Source of the DNA: Torymus aiolomorphi
Lineage: Eukaryota > Arthropoda > Insecta > Hymenoptera > Torymidae
Reading direction: 5' to 3'
Assembly: GCA_036365515.1 (NCBI GenBank)
Contig: CM070877.1
Location: 15,362,201-15,426,200 of the forward strand
DNA: 64,000 nt
Shown: piece after piece, positions 44,536 to 54,333 of the stretch
Numbering within the stretch: the stretch's first letter is position 1
How the letters are laid out: every line of letters begins with the position of its first letter
Notes under the pieces: model-generated
Told to the model about the DNA's origin: nothing
Seen by the model: only the letters and a program-made list of their open reading frames with translations
Database searches by the model: none
Position numbers and translations under genes: made by a program

Positions 44536-46075
44536 TCATAGACTTACCAGAACCTGTTCGATAGTCATATCGGCAAAAATACCAGACCACGCTTTTTCAG
44601 ATCTCCTGATCGTAAAAAAGCCGCACTTTGCAAATTTATCGTATTCATAAATATCCGTTATAGATTCTAATGCTATCATATCTTGAAGATACATATGACT
44701 ACATTTAGCATGCGAGTGATGCCCGCTAGCATGGAAACACGGTAACATACTTTTCACGCATTGCTAGTATAGTTGCCAATTCCCAATACGTTCAGCTTCT
44801 ATAAAACGCAGGAATGCCACCCATGGCATGAAAAGTATTATGACCATCTAATATGTTTGTATTATGGTCGGCATTATCAAAAGAAAACTGAATAAATGCC
44901 TCGTCAGAAATTTTAAATTGTTCAGGATCGTTTACAACAGATGATTCGAATAGAAGAGTTTCGTGGTAAGATGCACATAGTCCTAAATACGATAACGCAT
45001 CTAAAAGACCTCTCGCAACAAATTTTTTATGTATTACAAATGACAAACCTAATAATACTGACGACAAAAATGTTCGAGGTCTGACGCAAGATATCAAAAT
45101 GTGCGCAATAGTTGAAACTCTTTGCGACCATTTATTTTGTAGTGAGTATTCAGACCGCTTATGTTTTTTTATAAGACTATCTAAAAATACCTGTAAAGTT
45201 TTAGGAATATCTCTTTCCACGTCATTTAAGAAGGAGCTTGGTGCATTATACCTGTCTGTATCATAATGCTTACTTCTTATATCTTGACAAATTATTTCTG
45301 CAGCCATTTCTACTATTCTAAGGCGCTTTTCTTCATCCGTGCCGGCTTTTTCTTTGTACCACTTATCATCAAGTATCGTTCCTTTCTTATTAACGAAACA
45401 TATTATTGTATCGTTTGGTACTGAGTACATAACTATATTGTCTTCAAAATAATTTAACAGATGGCCTTTTATGGCGTCAATACGGGGCAAGTTGTGACGG
45501 AAATCTTGTACCATTTCTTTCAGAGAAAACTGCGAATCTTCATAATTTTTAAGAATGTGGTTAATAATGTGATGTACCACTATAGACGTATTTTCATCCA
45601 TAGGGCGGCCAACTTCATTTGTAGACTGTATGTAGTTAAATCCTCGCATATATTTAGCATGATAACGCACTTTTTTCTTCTCTAGGTCAACTGCATGTTC
45701 TAATCGTAGTTTTAACTTTTTATGAAAATCATCATCTGGTCGTGATTCCAATATTTTAAAAATATTTTCTTTAATATTATCATTGAAAACTAATTTTCTT
45801 GGTCGTTTATGAGTGTCAGTTGTTGCATCAGTACCACAGAAAAAGCATAATGAACTAAAATCAAACTTGCGAGCTTCCTTGTTATCTTTTCTTGTTTGTT
45901 TTATTCTATCTAAAATACTCTGCTTTTGAGTTTTAATATTGGATGGTTTGAGATACTGAACTTGACAGGCTTTATAAACATTCAGAAATAACAAGTGTTC
46001 CATTTTCAAGTATTTTCTTTCTCCGATCTCTTTACTCGCTTTAATAAGTGATTTTATCGGCAGATTTTTCAGCAA
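44536..46075 (-). pseudogene. Transposase-type protein, copy A (middle deleted)
   Basis: The frame 46075-44792 starts MLKNLPIKSLIKASK and has a zinc-finger-like CFFCGTDATTDTHKRP near residue 76. It then has CVRPRTFLSSVLLGLS and the family hallmark FSFDNADHNTNILDGHNTFH. After GGI the sequence jumps to a downstream part (MLPCFHASGHHSHAKCS ... WSGIFADMTIEQVL, 44757-44536) in another frame with a stop between, so a central block is deleted. Right after IEQVL another frame reads KSMKTSGGLTHGRG, showing a further frameshift before the nuclease. It probably once formed one long polypeptide with the nuclease region. Confidence 0.65.
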
Positions 46076-47250
46076 ACAAGATACAAAATACTTCTTGGAG
46101 TCCAGATTTCTTCATAATAAATCCCACAGATCCTAAGAAACTCATAAGCATATGGAAACCTCCAAGCCGTACTGGAACTGATTGTAAATTATGAGGATTA
46201 TTTGTAGGATCTATACAAGAAATTATTTCGCGCGCTTTTAAATATAATCGCTGGTCGAAAGTAACGAAGCAGTGCTCCTGAGCTATTAATTTGCATCTTT
46301 CTGCTGCTTCAATAAGAACTGTAAATATTGTGTTATAGTCACTTGGAGGATTATTTATGAATAGAATTGGTACTATTCTTGAGGTTTTATAATCAACATT
46401 TGCATGGTATTCTTCTTGGAAATCACTCCATCCCTTCGTTTCTAGCGGATGTGCGGATGAATCGAATTCATCTTGTACGTCGCTTAACTTCTCTACAATC
46501 ATATTATTTAATCCTACTGATGTACCTCTGTCAAATAATTTTAAAGGAAGAAATCCAAATTTGCCAATTTCTGTAGCTGTTTGTATCGTATTTAATTTTT
46601 GTATTGAACTTTCGGATGTGACAGAAGAAGAAGGAGTGACACACATTATGCCACCCATGGCATGAAAAGTATTATGACCATCTAATGTGTTTGTATTATG
46701 GTCGGCATTATCAAAAGAAAACTGAATAAATGCCTCGTCAGAAATTTTAAATTGTTCAGGATCGTTTACAACAGATGATTCGAATAGAAGAGTTTCGTGG
46801 TAAGATGTACATAGTCCTAAATACGATAACGTATCTAAAAGACCTCTCGCAACAAATTTTTTATGTATTACAGATGACAAACCTAATAATACTGACGACA
46901 AAAATGTTCGAGGTCTGACACAAGATATCAAAATGTGCGCAATAGTTGAAACTCTAGGTCAACTGTATGTTCTAATCGTAGTCTTAACTTTTTATGAAAA
47001 TCATCATCCGGTCATGATTCCAATATTTTAAAAATATTTTCTTTAATATTATCATTGGAAACTAATTTTATTGGTCGTTTATGAGTGTCAGTTGTTGCAT
47101 CAGTTCCACAGAAAAAGCATAATGAACTGAAATCAAACTTGCGAGCTTCCTTGTTATCTTTTCTTGTTTGTTTTATTCTATCTAAAATACTCTGCTTTTG
47201 AGTTTTAATATTGGATGGTTTGAGATACTGAACTTGACAGGCTTTACGAA
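46041..47250 (-). pseudogene. Transposase-type protein, copy B (partial duplicate)
   Basis: Starting right beside the right terminal repeat, minus-strand coding similar to the start of copy A (KACQVQYLKP) runs to about 46960. There a block of about 560 bases present in copy A is missing, the join sharing AGAG. The frame 46931-46041 then repeats CVRPRTFLSSVLLGLS and FSFDNADHNTNTLDGHNTFH and continues past the point where copy A is deleted (MCVTPSSSVTSESSIQ). It fuses into copy A near 46060. The two copies have complementary gaps; neither is intact. Confidence 0.65.
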
Positions 47251-47390
47251 GTTCGCCACTTCGGCTGCGGTTGTATGAAACAGAAACGTAATTCAGAATT
47301 TAATTACCTATACAGACATATTTTTTTTTATCCGGGATGGAATTTTTGTAAATTTAACATTCGGCCGTGACAGATTGCTTGGACTATAAT

Positions 47391-47983
47391 ACTGCACTGC
47401 ACGAAGCCTGCGAGAACGCGCTTGAGGAGGTGGCGGCTTTATTGATTAAATTTGGAGCTAATATAAACGCGCGCAACTGCGAGGGCATGGTGGCCTTCGA
47501 ACTGCTGCCAAACAGCCCATTGAGCGAAGCTACCGCTAGAATCATCATCCGGGAAGCGTGAGGCATTAGGCCAACCCCTCTGTGAGCGGTACAAACAAAT
47601 GGTCCAGTCCTACGAGAGCTACTTGCAATTTGACCGGGAGTGCCGTGAAGAAGTCAATCGCATGCGAAGTAAGAGGATCAACGTAGAGGACAGTGCCGTG
47701 TCGTTCTTTGACATATTTTCGAAGAACGAAGAGAAGCTCGTAGAACTAGCTAGAAACAAAAACATCGTCACGGCGTTCGAGACAAGCGATTACCTGGTGT
47801 CATTCAGGGTATACGCCGACGACCTCATCACGAAGTTTGAAATGGCTAAAGGGCGCGCGAATTTCCTCATAAGCGTCGAAGATTACCTGGTATAGACGTG
47901 TTGGACGATATATTACCTGCACCGATCGTGCAAAAGATAGCGGCGTATATGAAGTACGGCGATATAATCGAAAATGAGCTGTA
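47391..47983 (+). pseudogene. Ankyrin-PRANC copy 2, 3' part
   Basis: Resumes exon 2 after the TAAT duplication with CTGCACTGCACGAAGCC and aligns with 20190-20780. Relative to copy 1 there is an 8-base deletion near 47558 (after GGGAAGC) and a 2-base insertion near 47893 (CTGGTATAGACG versus CTGGTAGATG), both shifting the frame. The PRANC-coding CCTGCACCGATCGTGCAAAA is preserved but out of frame with the ankyrins. After GATATAAT the tail differs from copy 1 and meets TAG at 47981. Open stretches (47367-47561, 47599-47895) remain between lesions. Confidence 0.9.
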
Positions 47984-48244
47984 GAATGATTGTGATCGAT
48001 TCAGCGAATGTAATTAGTTCATAAATTACAAAAGAATGATAACAAATCTTGTTAAAACTAAAATATATGTATGTACAAAAATTTTGTGAATATATAGCAG
48101 TATTTTTAAAATTAAATAAATAAAAATAATCAAAATAATACATTTTCTTCCATTATATTCAGCCCATCTCAAAAATTCTTGTTCATTTTTTATTTTTAGC
48201 ATTTAAAATCATTTCCAAATTTATTGAAAAATTTAGTATATTTC

Positions 48245-48700
48245 GTCGGCTGAGAGGTGAAAGGAGACAATTTTACCGAGCGCTAAAAAACGAGACAACT
48301 CGGCCGAGCTCTAAGAATCCAGACAACTCGGCCGAAAGCTATGAAACCAGAAAACTCGGTCGAGAGTTAAGAAACCAGACAACTCGGCTGAGAGCTAAGA
48401 AACCAGACAACTCGGTCGAGAGCTAAGAAAAGAGACAATTCACAGGCTCTTTTTTTCATTTGCTTGTTAGTTGAGAACCGTTTTTAGGTGATGGTGCTTC
48501 GCAAACAAAATGTTTAAGTATATAAGAAACAACGGTTCTCAACTAAAAAGCGAATGATAAAAAAAGCCCATGTCTTTCTCTTTGTTTTAATTGTCCCTTT
48601 TCTTTGCACTCGGCCGAATTGTCTGGTTTCTTTGCGCTCGGCCGAGTTGTCTGTTTTCTTAGCACTCAGCCGAATTGTCTCCTTTTACCTCTCGGCCGAC
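48245..48700. mobile_element. Fold-back element with 28-bp tandem repeats in the arms
   Basis: Ends are GTCGGCTGAGAGGT and, inverted, GTCGGCCGAGAGGT. The left arm has about six copies of a 28-base unit (GAGAGCTAAGAAACCAGACA followed by ACTCGGC); the right arm has about three in inverse orientation. The centre includes GTTGAGAACCGTT and its inverse around about 60 bases. A clear target duplication is not visible. The structure resembles Foldback-type elements whose inverted repeats contain short tandem arrays. Confidence 0.75.
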
Positions 48701-50094
48701 CATTTTCCCTAATACCTAGTAAACCTTTTACTATACTTTACTATAACTATAGCTACTAGTTTCTTTTATATATTTTAAGTTTGTCTTCCATTAGTAAATA
48801 CTAATCTTTTTATACAATTTTATTCTCCATATATGCAATATACTGATTCCAATAATATATTGGAATCAATATAGGATTCATTATAACATCCAGGTTTCAC
48901 ATTTTCAAGATCAACTAATTCCTTAGGACCGACAAGAAAAGGCGGTGAATCGATGATGCACTTGTTTCCGTTTTCTCACGTTATTGTTTGATGACTCCAC
49001 ACCTAATATAACAAATTCTCAATAAAATATATACATGAGCAAATCTCAGAAACTTTTAACTTTTTGGAAACTGTAAAATTTCAGATTCAAAAGTTCTTTA
49101 ACAAATACATGATTGAACCAAAACTCAAAATGTTTATTTTTCAATAGAGGAATAAAAAAATCTGAATAATAAATAATAATAATAATAATATAATTATCAT
49201 ATAAAAAATATGACTTTTTTTATAAATTGTCCTTTTTTCTCTGCAAAAATTAAAAACAATACTTGAAAATTTAACAAATTACAACTTTATACACAAGCTA
49301 TGTAAAAAAAATGTTTTATTTCGACATTCCTTTTTGGTTTTGTGAATACTTTTTTAGTAACGTAACAATTTTTCATTATTATTAAAACAATTTTTATATA
49401 ATTGTACTGGCAAATAATATCAACAAGTACTTTTTATAACCGTTAAACAAGAATGAGAAATAGCATAAAAATTCTATAGTAAAAAATTATATAAATGAAC
49501 GAAATTGTTGACAAAAATGAATGCAGAAAGTATTTTATGTAATTAGGCATAGCCGCTATTGAATTTTGACTATGTAAAACTTAATGAATGCAATATATTC
49601 CAATCTAATTACAATTAAAATAAAAAGAATTGTATGGTAAATATTATCGAAAATTAGCAATAATTTTTTTTTCCATTCAATTAGCAAGGTTTATGTGCGC
49701 TTCGCGCGCTTTATTTTTCTATTCCGAAGTTTCAATCAAAATTTAAAAATATAACCTTTTTTTGTTTATCAAAAAGTATCAACTTCTTATATTTCGATTT
49801 TCGGAGTAAATTTTAAGGTTTACACTTTTAACAAAAGTACAAGATAAAATTTTTAATTTCAAATTTCCGCGCCGTATCATCATCTTGTATTTAAAAATCA
49901 ATAAAATCAGTTTTATTGTAATGACAGATTTCATCCATCACTTTTTCAATAAGTAGAGAATTAATGTTCAAGGTGGGAAAACTCCTATTACATATTTTTA
50001 TTTACATATTAATATTTTTTGCTTCCACACTAAGGAAGCTTTTTTTTGGAATTGGGAGTTTTTATGAGTCTGAGTTAAAAATTTCAGTCAACAT
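48701..50094. other. AT-rich intergenic DNA
   Basis: No gene seen. It contains an (AAT)n-like run near 49169-49187 and the palindromic-type GTGCGCTTCGCGCGCTTT near 49694, a CpG motif also found at 15924 and 57625. Confidence 0.5.
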
Positions 50095-52125
50095 TTAAAC
50101 TTCGTCGTCAGCTTCACTGTAACTACCATCTGAACTGGATGATGGGTCATTTTCATTATCGGACCAGTTGGCCTCATCTGCACTGGACCACAGGTTGCTC
50201 TCATCATCTGTCCAGTACGCGTCACTTTCGCCGTACGATGAAGTTTCACTCTCCTCATCCATCCTGTTACCTACAACGTCGATTTCATGATCATGATTCT
50301 GTTCCTCTTCCTCCTCAAGATCTGAACCTATGTCCGAGATGCAAGCCTCGTCTACGTCTTCGTCGAGTCGACGTCTAATACACCGTAGTTGCATCATCGC
50401 CCACTGCCCAAGCAGCTTGTTCGCTACTATAGCCACTTCATCACCTACACTGAAAAAAAAAGTCTATTTCTGCTCAGGACCCAAGCGAAATCTGCTTTGC
50501 TAACCCACGCAAGCGGCGTAAAGCAACTTCTGCTCATCAACCCAAGCAGTTTTTACTTGGCAGTAAAATGAGATATTTGCTTGGCAGAGGGCAGGTAGAA
50601 ATTAACCTAAGAAACAGTCGAAAATAATGGATGTATGTAACTCACGTCTAGGCGTCAAACGTATCCATAGCGTGGTCTAGGTGTACGAGGTCGCCAATGA
50701 TGGAGTCAAGGAAGTGCGTTCCGTAGGTTTTTGCGTCTAGATGTCGGAACGTACACAATGCGTGGTCCAGGTGTTCAAGGTGGCCAATAATGGAGTCTAG
50801 GTGGCGTGCTCCGTAGGTTTTTGTGTCCAGGTGGTGGAACATGTCCAAGGCGTGGTCTAGGTGTTCGAGGTCGCCTATAATGGAGTCAAGATGGTGCGTT
50901 CCGTATTTTTTCGCGTCTACGTGTCGAAATGTATACAGTGCGTGGTCGCCGATGATGGAGTCTAGGAAGTGCGCTCCGTAGGTTTCTGTGTCTAGCTGTC
51001 GAAATGTACCCAATGCGTTGTCTAGGTGCTCGGAGTCGCCGATGATGGAGTCTAGGTGTGCGCTCCGTAGGTTTTTGAGTCTAGGTGTCGCAACGTACTC
51101 AATGCGTTGTCTAGGTATTCGGCGTTGCCGATGATGGAGTCTAGGAAGTGCGCTCCGTAGGTTTCTACGTCTAAGTGTCAAAACGAACACGTCCCGATAC
51201 CTAGACTCAAAAATCTACGGAGCGCACGTCCTAGACTCCATCATCAGCGATCACGAACTCCTGGACCACGCATTGTATGAGTTCCGATGCGTAGACGCGA
51301 AAAACTATGGAGCGCACGATCTAGACTCCATTATCGGCGACCTCGAACACCTAGACCACGCCTCGGACATGTTCCATCACCTGGACACAAAAACCTAAGG
51401 AGCACACTTCCTAGACTCTATCATCGGCGACCACGAACACCTGGACCACGCATCGTATGCGTTTCGACATGTAGACGCAAAAAACTACGGAGCGCACAAT
51501 CTAGACTCCATTATCGCGACCTCCAACTCCTAGACCATGCCTTGGACATGTTCCACCACCTGGACACAAAAACCTACGGAGCGTACACCTAGACTCCATC
51601 ATCGGCGACCCGGAACACCTAGACAACGCATTGGGTACATTTCGACACCTAGACACAGAAACCTACGGAGTGCACTTCCTCGACTCCATCATCGGCGATC
51701 TCAAACACCGAGACCACGCTTTGGATACGTTACGACACCTAGACACAAAAACCTACGCAGCGCACTACCTAGACTCCATCATCGGCCACCCCGAACACGT
51801 AGATCATGCATTGGATACATTCCGACACGTAGACGCGAAAAACTGCGGTGCTGTCAGGTAATATATGCTTTAGTACCGCCCGGTCGGTAACGCTTTGAGA
51901 GTTAAGTAGATCGCACTGGAGACACAGGCTTAAATTGTTTTTATGCCAAGCAAAAATTGCTTTGGAGGTGTAAAGCAAAATTCACAGTGGGGTCTACGGC
52001 TATTTTAGACTTTTTTTTTTTCAGTGTAGGTACTCGACTCTCTCGACCGTAACCTTGATGTTTGTGGACTCCAAGAGAGGTACGGACATGACTAGCTTCG
52101 ACAGCATTTTCAAGCACCATAAGAT
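50095..52125 (-). pseudogene. TFIIS N-terminal-domain gene, last exon, split by a transposon
   Basis: The exon starts after acceptor GTTTCAG at 52125 and reads ILWCLKMLSKLVMSVPLLE, then TNIKVTVERVEY to 52028. It resumes at 50447 with LGDEVAIVANKLLGQWAMM to a stop at 50095. Joined across the TA duplication, the frame is continuous. The pattern of hydrophobics (L..L..L...V.LLE.T.I..TV...., GDEVA..A..L...W) fits the TFIIS N-terminal (LW/TFS2N) four-helix domain of elongation factors such as TFIIS, Elongin A and Med26. A very acidic tail of about 85 residues follows (DLEEEEEQ, SSADEANWSDNEND). Upstream exons are not identified. The element could be tolerated if spliced out (see findings); otherwise the gene is disrupted here. 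Confidence 0.6.
50448..52026. mobile_element. Fold-back element with inverted arrays of a 90-bp repeat
   Basis: It is 1,579 bp, flanked by TA (50446-50447 and 52027-52028). The ends are CACTGAAAAAAAAAGTCT and its inverse. Inside, about six 90-base units in one orientation (50640-51185) face about seven in the other (51188-51862). A unit contains CTAGACTCCATCATCGGCGA and CCTACGGAGCGCAC. Both arrays stay open in a frame encoding a repeat such as LDSIIGDLEHLDHALDTFRH. CACTG ends recall CACTA/EnSpm-type elements, but a TA duplication does not settle the superfamily. Confidence 0.8.
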
Positions 52126-54333
52126 CTGAAACAGAAATTAACAAAGTTTAAATCATTAGAATTCATTTAATATTTTTCATGAACATTTTTGTGATAAAAT
52201 TCCCTCTATCGCGAACTTCAAAAAACAAATGACCACTTATTATTATATAATTACTTTAAGCATGATTGTTGTTATATGTAAAAACACGATGTACTATATA
52301 TGTGCAAATCGGCGGACTACAGACAACTGGGGTACAAAAACGGAAAAAATTTTTTTTGAGGGCACACCTACACCATAAGGTTTTTTCGGTTCTTTGGGGG
52401 TCCCCAACATGAAAATACTCGTGAATACTCATTATCCGTTGCCAAGCTTTTTTGCCGACGAAATCAATTTTTCTTATGGAAATTTAACATGGGAAAAATG
52501 GACGAAAAGTAGTCATTGATGATTAACCAATAACAAACTAGTGAAGAGACCAAACCAAATTCCACAAAAAAGCGATTAAAGCTGAAGAATATAGCTTTAA
52601 TTTGAGATGAGAATCGTTAAAATCGGTCGATTCTGTGCAAAGCTACGTGAATTTGAAAATGGCGTACAAGTTACGGTACAAGTGACGAAAGTTGAAGTTC
52701 CGCCACTGCGTGAAGTTGGCGCCCGAGGCGAAGCCGAGGGCGCCATATCATGCAGTAACGGGCCTTGAAATTTCGTCTCGTGTACCGTATACTATTTTTC
52801 TTGATGTCCGGTGGAAAGTACGTTTGCCACTGACAATGATAACGCACCCGACGGGCTCGAGAGCATTGAGTTCGATGCCCGCCCCCGATATTTGCGGCAC
52901 GAGCGCAGCGAGTGCTGCTGGACGGGGGGGGGGCGGGCATCGAAAACATCACGTGCATAATTTTAATAAGTGAATTTTACTGAAGATCATGTAAAATATT
53001 TTTATTTTACGTACAATTGTTACACGTACAATTATTAAACATGCGGTACTTTTGCTCCATTTGCAGCAACAAAGTCAACTACTTTATTTGTATCTGAAAA
53101 AATAAATGATCACTCAAGAAGAAATTCTCACAAAACGAACAATCTTTTATCCATTTCAGAAATTAAAGCAATATAGATCACTTGTATACCCGATGGGCCG
53201 CATTGATTCTGACAATGCATACCCCGTTAGTGACTGTCACACATAATATTTAAATCGTTAACATACCTCGAAAATGATATGAACATTCAAAAGGTTATGT
53301 GTGAGTGCCACTAACGGGACATGCATTGCTAGAATCAATGTCCATCGGGTGTACCTTGATGATCAGAAGTGATAGTTTTTGTTGTAAATATAGGTTAATG
53401 ACTTTGAATATGTTGACAAAACCTCTAAAACAATCTATTAATAAAGTCTACAGTTGCCTAGTTACCAACTCAGAATCAATGGTTAAATGTCCTTCTTTCG
53501 CCATCGAAAACAATGGCGAAACCACGTACTTTCCACCAGGGCATCAAGAAAAGACACATTTTTTCTATCAAGCAGAACACTTTTCCACACGGGTTCCCGA
53601 ACATTAGGTTTCATACTTCACCAATATTGGTCTATTAGACATTCATTCATATACAGATATTTAACAATCTCTCTTGTCTCACAATTACACAGAGTCAATA
53701 AAAATACAAGAACAATTTTATTAAAGTAACTTCAAGCAGCGAGAGGTATGAAGAAATGACAAAAACTTGATTTATGACGATCTAAGTAATAGTTAATTTC
53801 ACATAATTTTATGCATACGTATTTATTGTTTTTCAAATACATTTCAAATACATTTAATAAATAATCTAATAATGAAAAGTTTGAAATTACTCATTAAAGA
53901 ATATTAAAATAATAATAAAATTCATAACAAACAAAACGGAGATACATCTATAAAGAAATTATATAAACAATCATTATAATAATATTTAATCACAACATAT
54001 ACATATCAGAAGATAGAACGAATTGAATTTGTTTCATTACACATACAAATAACATTCTTTTAAAAACCGTTTGTGCCATTGGCAGATATACGACAGATTT
54101 TACGAAATTCCAATATATACTTTTATAAATATAAAAAATGTATAAAATTGGTCAGTTTGTTTTAAGCTTATGGAAACAGTTCGGCAAAATTCTAGCCATA
54201 CAGTTCAAAAGTTACATTTACTTCTAGATACTTGATTGCACGAATTTTGGCCGGATCTTTTTCTTCTCAAATGTAAAATTTCTTACTACAGCATCCACTA
54301 CCATTACACACTTGATAACATCTCATCACAATC
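52126..54333. other. Intergenic or intronic DNA with hairpins
   Basis: About 52340-52500 is a half copy of the fold-back family at 54938-55545 (shared GGCACACCTACA, TTTTTTCGGTTC, AAGCTTTTTTGC). A stem TTCGATGCCCGCCCCC pairs with its exact inverse (52869-52945). About 53185-53360 is another hairpin (CCCGATGGGCCGCATTGATT ... AATCAATGTCCATCGGG). Parts probably belong to introns of the TFIIS-N-type gene, but no further exon could be identified. Confidence 0.5.

Larger units (their letters stand above)
36219..47386 (-). mobile_element. 11.2-kb DNA transposon, Academ-like (inferred)
   Basis: It starts TAGTCCAAACAAT and ends with the inverse of TAGTCCAAGCAAT, flanked by a 4-base duplication TAAT (36215-36218, 47387-47390); copy 1 shows the uninterrupted gene at that point. 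Terminal inverted repeats are about 124-136 bp (36219-36342 and 47251-47386), sharing AAATTCCATCCCGGATAA and GCCGAAGTGGCGAAC. The right half encodes, on the minus strand, a zinc-finger-containing transposase-type protein and an XPG/FEN1-like nuclease, all broken. Academ elements are known for 3-4-base duplications, a cysteine zinc finger and an XPG-like nuclease, hence the assignment. The left half (36343-43100) is largely non-coding with tandem repeats and may hold nested insertions. Confidence 0.75.
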
